64,000 bases of DNA from assembly GCA_029558515.1 (NCBI GenBank), contig JAKQEM010000041.1:1-64000 (forward strand), written 5' to 3'. The notes under the pieces were generated by a model. The model saw only the letters and a program-made list of their open reading frames with translations, was not told the DNA's origin and ran no database searches. Of this stretch, positions 50,524-60,552 are shown one piece after another. Position numbers and translations under genes: made by a program. The stretch comes from a bacterium (lineage in GTDB: Bacteria > Patescibacteriota > Gracilibacteria > Peribacterales > Peribacteraceae). Each line of letters opens with the position of its first letter. Position 1 is the stretch's first letter.

Positions 50524-53500
50524 TCAGAGCGCACTCGCCGTGATCGTGACCGTCGTTTGATAGGTGCCGCTCGGCTGGATCTTCAGCGCACCGATTTCGA
50601 CGCGCAGGGAGAGCTGCTCCGTTGATCCGCTCGGGTCGGTGGCGCTGTCACGACTCACGACTACGGTCGATCCCGTGCCGACATTGAGCCACTTTTCGTC
50701 CGTCGAATCGGTTCCCCACTTGGCGTCCGTATCGGTACTCGCCGAGCGCAGACGACCGCCCCACGCCGATGCGGTCTCAGCGACGGACCACGTCTCGGGC
50801 ACGTCGGCAGTTGTCGGCCGGTACGGCGGAATCGTGTGTTCCAACGGATCGATGAGTGAGCCGGTCGCGGTACCGCCGCTGCCAGAGAGCACTTGCCAAT
50901 TCAAGCTGTATCCCGTTGGATTCGTGGTGCTGACCGTACAGAGGAAGGTCGTGTCCGCCGTGCCGCTGAAGAGGATGCTCCCGATGGCGGCTTGCAGCGC
51001 GCAGCTCAGAGAGACTTCGGAGGATACAGACTCTTCTTGCCGGTAGCCCGCGTCCAATACGTAGGTATCGGATGTGCTCGGGCCGATGATCGGTTCGCCG
51101 AGCGTGTCGGCCAGGAGGTAGTTGCTCGAGAGTGCCGCCTCCCCGCCGCCGGCAGCGATCACATCCGGTGACAATTGATGTGTGGTGCTCAACAGCGGTT
51201 GCCATTCTCCCTGGCCGGCCGTGCCGGACAAACCCGTTATCACCCAATCTTCTCCCTCAACGGACACAGTAATACCCTCCGTGCTGACCCCCTCGGCCGT
51301 TTCAATGATTTCCCCTTCTTCGTTCGCCAGGAAACTCCAATCGTCTTCGTCCGTACATCCGATGGTCGCCTTGCCGTTGCATATGCGCAGCGCATTGTGC
51401 TCAGCACTCTTGGGGACTGCAAGGCTATAGGGGACGGTGATGCCGGCATGCACGGTTGCGCCGTGGAATACGGAGGAGAACAGAGAGGTGTCACGCAGGA
51501 TCGTGAGTGTGCTGAAATCCAGTTCCCCTGTGTCAAAATCAAAGGATACGTCCGCCACTCTTCCCGATAGATACAGCAGGCGAACCGTTTGCACTCCCAC
51601 CTGTCGCACCTGCGTCACGTCGACGGAGATATTGTTTGCCAGCACCGCATCGTGATCGTTCGAAGGGAGTGCACTGATGTCATGTCCCGCGTAGATCACA
51701 ATCGCGCTTCCGTCGGCGATGTTCGTGGCGGGGAGCGTCGTCGTCGTCTGTTCGTTGCCCACCGTATCCAGGGCGCTCTGATTGGTAATGGAGCTCACCG
51801 TGAGATCCGCGGACTCATTTCCGGCTTGCACAACGTACGTGCCGCTCAATGTCGTGCCCTGTCTGGTGGAAAGAACGACGCTTTCTCCCGTATCCAGCAT
51901 GACGGTGAGCACGGAGCTCTCCGACAGTGTTTCATCGTAGGTTGCGATGATTTCGATGGTCGCCCCGGAGCTGTACGTGCCATCCGCTGTTCCCGAGGAA
52001 AATGACAGAAGATCCGGATCATCCGTATCCACGGTCAGCGTCACGGTGTTGCTCGCAGCGCTCTCGATATCCACTGCACTCGTTTCCTTGGCGTGCAAAA
52101 CGTACGTTTGATCCGTCAGTGTGGAGGTGGTGCAACTCCAGGCGAAGTCGGGGCCGGCGCCCACCGTGGTGAGGCAGAGCACGGTCGCGCCGCTGTACGC
52201 TTTCAGCACATTGGCTGCTTCCGATCCGGTTCCCGTGAGGATCGGGGTCGCGGAACCCGTGGAAGAACCTGTGACGGGAGAGAGGATGGTGGGGGGAGTG
52301 GGGGGAGTGGCGGCGAACAACCAATTCGTCGTATTCCCGTTGTCGACGCAATCTTCGGAGTCGGTGAGGCACACGAGCTCTTGCCCCCCGCTTGCGTCAC
52401 TGTCTTGCACATCCAAGTACTTGAGGAACTCTTGCGTCCCACTGTCTCCGTCCACTAACAGATTCGACGCACTTCCCGTTTTTGTGCTTCTCACGCTCAG
52501 CAATCCCCCCTCGACTCCCATCAGATTCAACGCTCCTGAGAACGACTGTCGCGCAGAGTGATCGAAGAACAGGGTCGTGGCCGCCGTCACCATTTTTGTG
52601 AAACTACCGAAGATCGTGCTGCCCGACACGGTCTGTGCCACGCCGTCCGCGGCATCCAGCGTCACGGTTCCGCCTCTCGCAGTAAATTCTCCTTGATTCA
52701 CCCAGTTTCCCGCGACGGTAATGCCGTAATTACCGCTCGAGACATCGAGCGTGGCATCATAGAGCCGGAGGCTGCCGTTGATGTCCAGCGCGCTCCCGAG
52801 GACATACATGCCGCTCCCTGTCACCGGTGCTCCGCTGGCGAGTGATGCCACTTCCGAAGCGGAAAGTGCCCTGTTATAGATGCGGACGTCGTCGAGGAGA
52901 CCGTCCAGATAATTGTATGACGTCTGATCATTTTGATTATTTTGGTATCGGCCAATATTCAGATTCTTTGTCGTTTCCGGGAAATTGGACGACGAGTATG
53001 TCTGCGGGGTCTCCCCGATGCCGTTTTTGAAGAATGAAATGGCGGTTTTGTCATAGGTGACAGCAACATGCGTCCATTCTCCCAGCGCGACGGTTGCCGA
53101 AGAGTATAAGCAGTGCCATCCGCTCAAATATGTGCAGAATCCTATTTGGTTTGAAGCATTGGTCCCAACCTCATAACGCAAATCATTGGTGTACGGTTCT
53201 CCTTTGCCCAAAAAATCACCATTTATTTCTTGCAGATTGATCCAGAGGCTCCACGTTGCGGGAACAGTTTTCCCGACATTGACAGTGGCTGCATGCGGAA
53301 CGTCCACATAATCATCCACTCCATCGAACTCCAGCCCTCCTGCGTTGAAACTTCGGAGGGCAGGCGCACCGGCAACCCAGCCCGTAGAGGTCTGCACACC
53401 CGTGTAGTTGGTGAGCGTTCCGTTGTTCCCATTCCCCGAATCATCCCGCGCGACCGTGCTCCCCGATCCGTCATCAAACTTCCAGTAGCCGACGAGGCCG

Positions 53501-56500
53501 TTGTGAATCGTCAGATTCCGAAACGCATTGCTCCCCATGGTCAATTGCTCGGGCGCTCCTGCGTCGCCGTCTAATGCAATCAAGGAGGTCCCCGTAGAAG
53601 TGGTGAACGTTCCGGCACTCGTCACAATCGATCCGCTGACCGTGAGTCCGTTCGTCCCCATGGCCATGCTCCCGAGGACGGTGAGGTCATGCGTCTTCAC
53701 TCTGCCCCCCGGCACGAATTCCGTGGCGCCGTAGATGGAAGAATCCCACACAAAAAGCTCCTTCCCTGAGGCAAGCTGCAAGGTGGCATCGGAATCTGTC
53801 ATCCGGTAGATTGCGCCGATATCCGTATCGCCGACGTTATCCGCCGCGGCGAGGTGCGCGTTCGTCACCGTCCCCCCCGTCTCGCTGCGCACGATCAGCC
53901 TGTTCTGGTAGATGTTCACTCCGGTCATCGTCGATCCTGAAGATATGGTGACCGTCACGCCCTGCGGGCTGGCATTGTTATTCAGGTACACGGTTGCAAC
54001 CGCTCCCGCCTGCAGGCCGGCGCCAGAAAGTGTGAACCAACCTTGTGCGTCCGTCGTGACGGATTCGGCGTCGGAGAGGCCGCCGATGCTGAGGGAGACG
54101 GTGGTGGAGGCGAGAGGCGTCACGCCTTCGTCGCTGAACGCGCGGCCGGTGATGGGGTGGCGCGGCGACATCGGGTTTGCGACCGTTTCGCCGAAGATGT
54201 CGTCCGGAGCAGGATCAGTCCACGTCGCGCAGATGCGCTCATCGGACATCAGGTTCACGGTAACGTTGCGCAGATCCGCTGCGGAACTGTTCAGTGCGGC
54301 GCTCTCGGCCCCCCAGGTCGTCATGCCATCCGTTGATTTTTTGTAGACGACATTATGCGCGGACGTCGTTCCGGTTTGGTAGACGGCGTAGATGTCTCCA
54401 TTGTTTTCATCGCGCGAGAGCACCACGTCGAGCACGCTGCCGTTTGTGATCACATCGGTCTTCGTCGTCCAACTCATGAGGGATGTCGCAGTGTTGTACG
54501 CACCCGTCGCCGTACGGATGTCGTCATCCGTCCCGATGGTGGCGATATCCGCGAGGTAGGCAAGGTAGATCGTGTTATCGGATCTGCGGAGAGTGGCGGC
54601 GATGGTCTTCGCATAGGTCGTGTTGTCCGCCGCTTCCGCATCAATGGTCTGCCATGCTGCCGTCCACGCGTCCCCGGTGCTGTCGTAGGCCTTGTAGCGC
54701 ACATCTTCTGCGGAAATATCATGGTTCAGCAGCAGGACATCTCCGCCGGGGAGCGGCAGGAGAATCACGGCATCATCCGCCTGATCCGTAATACCCGTCC
54801 CTTCCTTCGCCCAATTGCTTGCAGTGCCGCAGGAATCTCCGCTGATGGTGCAGGCGAGCGGTGCATCGTAGTCGGTATCCGCTTCGGAGGTGACGACGAA
54901 GAGTCTCCCGTCGGTGGATTTTGTGATGGAAACGGAATTGGTTACTCCCAGCGCAGCAGTCACGTTCGTCACGTTCGTTTCGCCGAGTTGCGCATCGCCG
55001 CTCGAGGTATCGATGCGTTCGTAGTGAATGTCGTCCGTCCCGGAATCGATCATGGCGATGTGGATGAAGTTGCCGGTCGTGTCGCCGGGCGTCCAGCGAT
55101 CGTACCAGACGGCCATGCCGACCACGGTGCCCGCCATGAGGACGACGGGTGTTCCCCAGTTGGCGCCGCCGTCCGTTGTTTTGGCATAGACGGCATCATT
55201 GGCGTTGGTGGCGTCGACATAGAATGCATAGCAGACGAGATCCGTCACGCAGACAACCAAGGGATTTTCATTCATGTGCGCCGCCGTGGTGGTCGTGACG
55301 CTGTCATCGATGGTGACCGCGGCGTCATTTGCGATTTGCCACGTGCGCTGTTCGTGCAGCGATGGGTCGCTCGTTTTGTTCATGGCATCCAATCGCAAGG
55401 GGCCGATCAGATAAAACTGCGGGGAAATATCCGGCGCGTCGTAGAGGTAGCTGAAGGTGGCGGTTTCTCCTTTCTTCCAAGACCCCTGCCAGCTGATGGT
55501 TTGCCCTTGAGAGTTGTGAGTTTCGTTGTTCTCATCACGCAAGACTCTCAACTCATGACTGATAGGAGAAATGTCGGAGAGGACAAATCCATCGGGAACA
55601 GTATCCGTGATCGTTCCTTCAAAGTCCTCGAAGAACTCCACGGTGACGGTCATGGAAGACGGGCCGAACGGGTAGAGGCGGGTGGCGGCGGTGCGAGTAA
55701 TGATCACGGGAGGCGCGGGAGCAACGGTCACCTCTGTTTCCATCATGGAGAGGGAGTGCACGTCCGTGTGACGATCGGCCCGGAGGCGCAGCGCGTACGT
55801 CCCCGTTTCCGTAAACAGGACATCCGTCTCGTAATCGGGCGAGAGGAGGCCGACCGTTTTTTCCCCACAGGTATTCGTTCTTCGAATGGTGCCCGCCGCA
55901 GTGGAGAGAGTGGTCGTCGTGCCGGAGGGGGCGACGACGGTGAGCAGCAGTGCCGCGTCACACACGATCTCACCGTACGCGTCCAGCACGCCGATCGCGA
56001 TGTGTCCGGTATCGCCGGGGCGGTACCGATCGGCATCGGTGTTCAAGGCGAGCACTCCCCATGGGAACATCTGTTCCGTCGTCTCGACTGTTCCTGTCTG
56101 TTGATTGGTGCGTGTGAGAAGGAGCGTGTAGAAACCCGGCGTGAAGCGGCGGTCATCCATGCTGATCGTTGCCCCGCCGTCCTCAAAGTGATAGTGCGGT
56201 TCAATCGTATTCCCCCGCGGGCCCCGTAGCAGCACCGAGGGCGCCCGTCCGTTCTCCGTCGGTCCGTTTCCGCCTCCGTCACCATTGTCGCGGGCGGGAT
56301 CGGAAGGGGGAGGAGTCGCGGGAGGGGTGGCACCCGCGGACGGGTATGTTTCCGCTGCGGGGTTACGCACGTTGTTCGTGGGCGCTCTGACCGAAGGTAC
56401 TCCTCCTCCGCCATGGATCGCGAGCCGTGTGCCGTACGGAACGGAGCCGGAGGGGGTGGGAGTCTCATTGCCTGTGTCCTTTGCCGCCGGTCCGCCGATG

Positions 56501-56670
56501 ACCGGTTTCTCTCCTACCATACGTCTTGCATCGCCATTCAGGGGAAAGGTGATGGAGAGCAGGCCTGCGGCAGATCCCTCCAACAGACTGCATCCTGCCA
56601 CGAGGAGCAGGAGCAGGAGCAGTGCGATGAGAATGCGGCGGCGCGTCCTGCGCCCGCGTGATACGGCCAT
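50524..56670 (-). CDS. Giant LamG-domain surface lipoprotein (2048 aa)
   Basis: 2048 residues. The N-terminus is basic then hydrophobic, ending in LLLVAGC, a lipobox, so a lipid anchor is likely. Next are beta-sandwich regions with macroglobulin-like features (about 150-330), a repetitive beta-propeller-like section with many AVYYK/DIHYE-type strands (about 450-830), and a carboxypeptidase-regulatory-like repeat around 840-900. A LamG/concanavalin-like domain lies about 1050-1270 (LVGYWKFDDGSGSTV, GLEFDGVDDYVDVPHAATVN, LDGLLDDVRIYNRALSASEV), followed by Ig-like and SbsA-like repeats. It is probably a cell-surface adhesin. The glycosyltransferase gene follows directly. Confidence 0.88.
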   Translation of the reverse strand: MAVSRGRRTRRRILIALLLLLLLVAGCSLLEGSAAGLLSITFPLNGDARRMVGEKPVIGGPAAKDTGNETPTPSGSVPYGTRLAIHGGGGVPSVRAPTNNVRNPAAETYPSAGATPPATPPPSDPARDNGDGGGNGPTENGRAPSVLLRGPRGNTIEPHYHFEDGGATISMDDRRFTPGFYTLLLTRTNQQTGTVETTEQMFPWGVLALNTDADRYRPGDTGHIAIGVLDAYGEIVCDAALLLTVVAPSGTTTTLSTAAGTIRRTNTCGEKTVGLLSPDYETDVLFTETGTYALRLRADRHTDVHSLSMMETEVTVAPAPPVIITRTAATRLYPFGPSSMTVTVEFFEDFEGTITDTVPDGFVLSDISPISHELRVLRDENNETHNSQGQTISWQGSWKKGETATFSYLYDAPDISPQFYLIGPLRLDAMNKTSDPSLHEQRTWQIANDAAVTIDDSVTTTTAAHMNENPLVVCVTDLVCYAFYVDATNANDAVYAKTTDGGANWGTPVVLMAGTVVGMAVWYDRWTPGDTTGNFIHIAMIDSGTDDIHYERIDTSSGDAQLGETNVTNVTAALGVTNSVSITKSTDGRLFVVTSEADTDYDAPLACTISGDSCGTASNWAKEGTGITDQADDAVILLPLPGGDVLLLNHDISAEDVRYKAYDSTGDAWTAAWQTIDAEAADNTTYAKTIAATLRRSDNTIYLAYLADIATIGTDDDIRTATGAYNTATSLMSWTTKTDVITNGSVLDVVLSRDENNGDIYAVYQTGTTSAHNVVYKKSTDGMTTWGAESAALNSSAADLRNVTVNLMSDERICATWTDPAPDDIFGETVANPMSPRHPITGRAFSDEGVTPLASTTVSLSIGGLSDAESVTTDAQGWFTLSGAGLQAGAVATVYLNNNASPQGVTVTISSGSTMTGVNIYQNRLIVRSETGGTVTNAHLAAADNVGDTDIGAIYRMTDSDATLQLASGKELFVWDSSIYGATEFVPGGRVKTHDLTVLGSMAMGTNGLTVSGSIVTSAGTFTTSTGTSLIALDGDAGAPEQLTMGSNAFRNLTIHNGLVGYWKFDDGSGSTVARDDSGNGNNGTLTNYTGVQTSTGWVAGAPALRSFNAGGLEFDGVDDYVDVPHAATVNVGKTVPATWSLWINLQEINGDFLGKGEPYTNDLRYEVGTNASNQIGFCTYLSGWHCLYSSATVALGEWTHVAVTYDKTAISFFKNGIGETPQTYSSSNFPETTKNLNIGRYQNNQNDQTSYNYLDGLLDDVRIYNRALSASEVASLASGAPVTGSGMYVLGSALDINGSLRLYDATLDVSSGNYGITVAGNWVNQGEFTARGGTVTLDAADGVAQTVSGSTIFGSFTKMVTAATTLFFDHSARQSFSGALNLMGVEGGLLSVRSTKTGSASNLLVDGDSGTQEFLKYLDVQDSDASGGQELVCLTDSEDCVDNGNTTNWLFAATPPTPPTILSPVTGSSTGSATPILTGTGSEAANVLKAYSGATVLCLTTVGAGPDFAWSCTTSTLTDQTYVLHAKETSAVDIESAASNTVTLTVDTDDPDLLSFSSGTADGTYSSGATIEIIATYDETLSESSVLTVMLDTGESVVLSTRQGTTLSGTYVVQAGNESADLTVSSITNQSALDTVGNEQTTTTLPATNIADGSAIVIYAGHDISALPSNDHDAVLANNISVDVTQVRQVGVQTVRLLYLSGRVADVSFDFDTGELDFSTLTILRDTSLFSSVFHGATVHAGITVPYSLAVPKSAEHNALRICNGKATIGCTDEDDWSFLANEEGEIIETAEGVSTEGITVSVEGEDWVITGLSGTAGQGEWQPLLSTTHQLSPDVIAAGGGEAALSSNYLLADTLGEPIIGPSTSDTYVLDAGYRQEESVSSEVSLSCALQAAIGSILFSGTADTTFLCTVSTTNPTGYSLNWQVLSGSGGTATGSLIDPLEHTIPPYRPTTADVPETWSVAETASAWGGRLRSASTDTDAKWGTDSTDEKWLNVGTGSTVVVSRDSATDPSGSTEQLSLRVEIGALKIQPSGTYQTTVTITASAL

Positions 56671-56722
56671 GGCACCATGGTACCACGTCCGTCTCCCGCT
56701 CCGTGCAATGAAGAAAAACTTG

Positions 56723-56750
56723 TTGACGATCGCAATGCGAAGGGTAAGCT
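56723..56750 (+). promoter_or_regulatory. Predicted 16S rRNA promoter
   Basis: TTGACG, 16-nt spacer, TAAGCT, about 315 bases before the mature 16S start. Confidence 0.65.
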
Positions 56751-56787
56751 AGGCCAGCCCTCCGGGAATGGAGGGTGAAAGTTTTGC

Positions 56788-56823
56788 GGCTCTTTCACAC
56801 CATCGCGTCAAGAGAGATAGAGT
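56788..56823 (+). other. 16S precursor processing stem, 5' strand
   Basis: ggctctttcacaccatcgcg and following bases pair with 59866-59898 (acgcgatggtgtgaaagagt and preceding bases), giving a long stem enclosing the 16S gene, the usual RNase III substrate. Confidence 0.8.
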
Positions 56824-57071
56824 CATCTGTGCGTTGCACAGCATGACAGTGCCGGTTTCCGCTCTTTGGAGCGCGAATGCCGGACCCCAATTCCTTTGGA
56901 ATTATTTACCCGGCAAAGCTCGCAAGAGCGGCGTCGGGCAGTGCGAAGGCACTTAAAAAACTTAACCAAGTGATCACTCGATCACCGCATGTTCGAAGTA
57001 TCGAACGTGCCACGAGCACAATCACTCTCGAAGCCCGCACATCCCGCAAGGGGTGTAACGGATTCATTCGA

Positions 57072-57106
<35 letters not shown>

Positions 57107-57225
57107 TGCGCCTAAAACATGCAAGTCGAGTGGGTTTAGACCCACGGCGAACGGCTGCGTAACACATGGGTACCTGCCCCGAACTCAGGGATATCCCGCC
57201 GAAAGGCGGAGTAATACCGGATGGT

Positions 57226-57524
57226 CCCCGCACCTTTTTGTCTTTTGCTAGAATGAAAACATGCATTATGTCTATCTGCTCTACAGCGAGACAACGGACA
57301 AATTCTATGTAGGCTCAACAAGCAATCTCGACCAAAGACTTCATGCTCATAATGCCGGTAACAATACTTCTACCCGGTACGGAGCTCCATGGAGACTAAC
57401 GTACTATGAAGCCTACGAAGAAAAATCCGATGCTCTCATCCGTGAACAGAAATTGAAACATCACGGAAAAGGCATTGCAGAATTGAAGAAACGACTTTCA
57501 TGCAGAAGGCAAAAAGGTGCGGGG
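57226..57524 (+). mobile_element. Stem-bounded intervening cassette in 16S rRNA
   Basis: A perfect 15-bp inverted repeat (ccccgcacctttttg 57226-57240, caaaaaggtgcgggg 57510-57524) encloses the GIY-YIG gene, so the RNA folds as an extended helix with the coding part in the loop. It is not an intron by sequence: no group I or II core is visible. Confidence 0.8.
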
Positions 57525-57527
57525 TAA
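57261..57527 (+). CDS. GIY-YIG endonuclease inside 16S rRNA
   Basis: 88 residues. It starts [20 protein letters not shown], with both halves of the GIY-YIG motif (YVYLL, FYVGS), followed by [12 protein letters not shown] with the conserved Arg and His, and a Glu ([10 protein letters not shown]). This is the compact YhbQ/UvrC-N-like form. It lies in the loop of the rRNA cassette; its last codons use the right arm of the stem. It may act as a homing endonuclease that spreads the cassette, but this is inferred; the family also has repair members. Confidence 0.85.
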   Translation: MHYVYLLYSETTDKFYVGSTSNLDQRLHAHNAGNNTSTRYGAPWRLTYYEAYEEKSDALIREQKLKHHGKGIAELKKRLSCRRQKGAG

Positions 57528-57654
57528 AGCTTTAGCGGTTCGGGAGGGGCCTGTGGCCTATCAGCTAGTTGGTACGGTAACGGCGTACCAAGGCTATGAC
57601 GGGTAGCTGATCTGAGAGGATGATCAGCCAGAATGGGACTGAGACACGGCCCAT

Positions 57655-57687
<33 letters not shown>

Positions 57688-58184
57688 GCAATGGGCGAAA
57701 GCCTGACGGAGCGACACCGCGTGAAGGATGAAGCCCTTACGGGCGTAAACTTCTGTTCTGAGGGACGAAATTTTTGACGGTACCTCAGGAGAAAGCACCG
57801 GCTAATTCTGTGCCAGCAGCCGCGGTAAGACAGAAGGTGCAAGCGTTACTCGGAATTACTGGGCGTAAAGCGTCTGTAGGTGTCTTGTCGCGTCTGATCT
57901 CAAATTGCGGGGCTCAACCCCGTACTCGGATCGGAAACGGGCGAGATCGAGTCATTCAGAGGCATCTGGAATGTCGTGTGTAGGGGTAAAATCCGTAGAT
58001 ACACGATGGAACGCCAAAAGCGAAGGCAGGATGCTGGGAATGTACTGACACTCAGAGACGAAAGCGTGGGGAGCAAAGGGGATTAGATACCCCCGTAGTC
58101 CACGCCCTAAACGATGCGTGCTCGGTGTGGGAGCTTCAATCTGCTCCCGTGCCTCAGCTTACGCGGTAAGCACGCCGCCTGGGA

Positions 58185-58216
<32 letters not shown>

Positions 58217-58583
58217 AGACGGGGACCCACACAAGCGGTGGAGCATGGGGTTTAATTCGATGACAAGCGAAGCACCTCACCCAGACTTGACATGTAGGGA
58301 ATCCGGCCGAAAGGTTGGAGTGCCGCAAGGAACCCTAACACAGGCGCTGCACGGTCGTCGTCAGCTCGTGCCTTGAGGTGTACTGTTCAGTCAGCCAACG
58401 AGCGCAACCCTGATCCTATGTTGTTTTTTCATAGGAGACTGCCGCCTCCAAGGCGGAGGAAGGTCAGGATGACGTCAGATCAGCGTGGCCCTTATGTCTG
58501 GGGCAACACCCGTGCTACAATGGTCGGTACAAACGGCGGCAAACCCGCGAGGGGGAGCAAATCCGACAAAACCGATCTCAGTC

Positions 58584-58615
<32 letters not shown>

Positions 58616-58842
58616 TTGGAATCGCTAGTAACCGTGAATCAGCTATGTCACGGTGAATACGTTCCTGGGTCTTGTACTCACCGCCCGTCAACTCATGGAA
58701 GGCAGGGGCACCCGAAGCTCCGTTACCCAGCACCCTTGCGATGGACTTGAAACAGTCCTCGCATCGATGTGAAGATATGATCTCACATCGCAAGGGTGCT
58801 GGGGCGGAACCACGGTGAAACTGCTGACTGGGAGTAAGTCGT

Positions 58843-59629
58843 GAACTGTTGCGACTCTTGGGGAGAAATCCCCTTGGGAAAACTTGGCTATTTGCTGGAA
58901 TATCTGTGTATCTGGAGATACTTGCGGAGCGGTGTACAATCGTACACGACCGTGAGTGATAATTCTTCCAGTGCAGGCAATCAGCAGGGAAGTCCTCCGC
59001 GCCATACTCAGCAGGTGCGTGACCCCTCAGAGACTACACGCCGAGCTCCTCATTTCGCAGAAATCCAAGCCTACTTGCTTGGTGCCATCCACGACGGGAC
59101 ATTCAATCAATTGCATGGAACATTCCGATTCTCCCAAAAAGGAAAATCCTGGCTTCTTCATCTTCGCGCTCTTCTTCGGAAGATCGGAGAGTGTGCCTGG
59201 ATCTACCGTGAAGGGAAAAATCGGGACGTCTTCGCACTCGAAACGACAGCATCATTTCTTGATCTGCATTTCGATCCTCTTTTGCTTCATAGACCTGAGG
59301 AACGTATCGCATACGTCCGCGGTTACTTTGATGCCGAAGGAGGAATTCCCCACTCGAAGCATGCTCGCTTCTACATTCAGCTCTGTCAGAAAAACAGGGA
59401 GGAACTCAGGAGCGTTCGTACAATTCTCGAAGAGCAGGGAATACGATGCGGAGTGGTGCATAATCCAAGTAATACGATTGACCCCGATTACTGGAGATTC
59501 TTCGTTCGAACGCAATCGCATACTGCATTCATTTCGATGATCTCTACATGGCACCCGAGGAAGCGAACATTTTTGCGGAAGAGGATGATGATATAGTCCA
59601 TGCCTCATGGCGACATGAGGAGAATCATG
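58843..59629 (+). mobile_element. Group I intron in 16S rRNA (after E. coli U1498)
   Basis: 787 nt. Exon end agtcgt pairs with the internal guide gcgact at 58851-58856, including the required U-G wobble at the splice site. P4 can form from tgctg (about 58893) and cagca (58982-58986). The R element cctcagagactaca is at 59025-59038, and the S element gatatagtcc near 59590-59599; they form P7. The intron ends in G at 59629. The LAGLIDADG gene lies between the two P7 strands. Confidence 0.9.
59015..59596 (+). CDS. LAGLIDADG homing endonuclease (intron-encoded)
   Basis: About 193 residues with two LAGLIDADG motifs: YLLGAIHDGTF (acidic Asp at the catalytic position) and YVRGYFDAEGG. A monomeric enzyme that cuts intronless 16S alleles is expected. 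There is no in-frame ATG; the GTG at 59015 is a possible start, and the open frame continues back to 58841 through the intron core. The TAG stop lies in the S element. AT content is intermediate. Maturase activity is possible but not shown. Confidence 0.85.
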   Translation: MRDPSETTRRAPHFAEIQAYLLGAIHDGTFNQLHGTFRFSQKGKSWLLHLRALLRKIGECAWIYREGKNRDVFALETTASFLDLHFDPLLLHRPEERIAYVRGYFDAEGGIPHSKHARFYIQLCQKNREELRSVRTILEEQGIRCGVVHNPSNTIDPDYWRFFVRTQSHTAFISMISTWHPRKRTFLRKRMMI

Positions 59630-59865
59630 AACAAGGTATCCGTAGGAGAACCTGCGGATGGAACATCTCCTTACCAGGGAGAAACTCGCTGAAGCGAATT
59701 GAGTATTTTCTATTCATTCGCGAAGCAACAGATATGCTCTGAGCGATCGTTCAATCTCATCATATCTTTGATTGCCCGGGGAATGATCCCCGGCGCTTGC
59801 AAGCGTCTTGGTACTTCACTTTCGGGTGACAGTGCCATCTCGCTCGCGGGCGCCGCGGCCCGGAG

Positions 59866-59898
59866 AACTCTCTCTTACGCGATGGTGTGAAAGAGTCG
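59866..59898 (+). other. 16S precursor processing stem, 3' strand
   Basis: Complementary to 56788-56823. Its end overlaps a second possible hairpin (59889-59919, 15-bp stem), so the two structures compete. Confidence 0.75.
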
Positions 59899-59919
59899 TT
59901 TTTCAAAACGACTCTTTCA
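59889..59919 (+). terminator. Hairpin after 16S rRNA
   Basis: tgaaagagtcgtttt pairs with aaaacgactctttca. No T-run follows, so it may be a terminator or processing site. Confidence 0.45.
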
Positions 59920-60026
59920 TCCTGAGATTGTCGAATGGATGAAAGCGCCGCTTTTTTGTGTGCGTGATTTTGTCGTTTTTTCCGAGCGCGTCGAAAAACG
60001 GCTGATTTGTATTGTGTGATCCCTTT

Positions 60027-60056
60027 GCCACCTTTGTCAGTCGCAACAAAGGTGGC
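60027..60056. terminator. Hairpin, 11-bp perfect stem
   Basis: gccacctttgt/acaaaggtggc with an 8-nt loop. Function is uncertain. Confidence 0.4.
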
Positions 60057-60521
60057 GCCAAAATGCGACCGCCGCCAAATCACCTCCGGACGTGCCTTTG
60101 TGGTATGGACGTTCGCGGAATACCCCTTTTATCGCAACTCTTTACAGCTTGGCAAGGTTGTACATCTCCCCTTCACCCCCCTGTGGCGGCGGTGCCCCCC
60201 AACAATTCCATTACTCCTTTGAATCTCCTTTTTTTATGCCAAACCAGCCAACAGAAAAAAGTGAATGGGCTCGTTTTTGAATTGAGAATCATTAATCAAG
60301 CATATTGGATTTTGCATGCCCCCACTATACTATGTCCTTCATTTTTTCCATAATTCCTGTAAACAATCCTGTTGGGATGGAGGGGTCCGCGCGCATGGGG
60401 GGTGAAGGGGGAGCCCCGCCGCCATAGCGCGTGCGAGCCGTTTTCGACTGAAGCCCTGGAAGGAGAAAACGGCGAAGCGCGGGGCGGATGGAGGGGTGAT
60501 TGCGCGCGGCGCCTTTCTTTG

Positions 60522-60552
60522 CACCCTTTCTTTGGCGCTCAAAGAAAGGGTG
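60522..60552. terminator. Hairpin, 12-bp perfect stem
   Basis: caccctttcttt/aaagaaagggtg with a 7-nt loop, between the 16S region and the iron-permease gene. It could end transcription in either direction. Confidence 0.45.

Larger units (their letters stand above)
56671..57064. other. 16S rRNA promoter and leader region
   Basis: No gene. It contains the promoter at 56723-56750, a small hairpin (ccctccgggaatggaggg, 56758-56775), and the 5' strand of the precursor processing stem at 56788-56823. Confidence 0.7.

Noticed and set aside
57226-57524. GIY-YIG insert as a group I intron
   Set aside because: No P1, P4 or P7 signature; only a simple long stem bounds it.
60339-60542. Short minus-strand frame after the 16S region
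   Set aside because: Composition is that of random GC-rich DNA and it overlaps hairpins.
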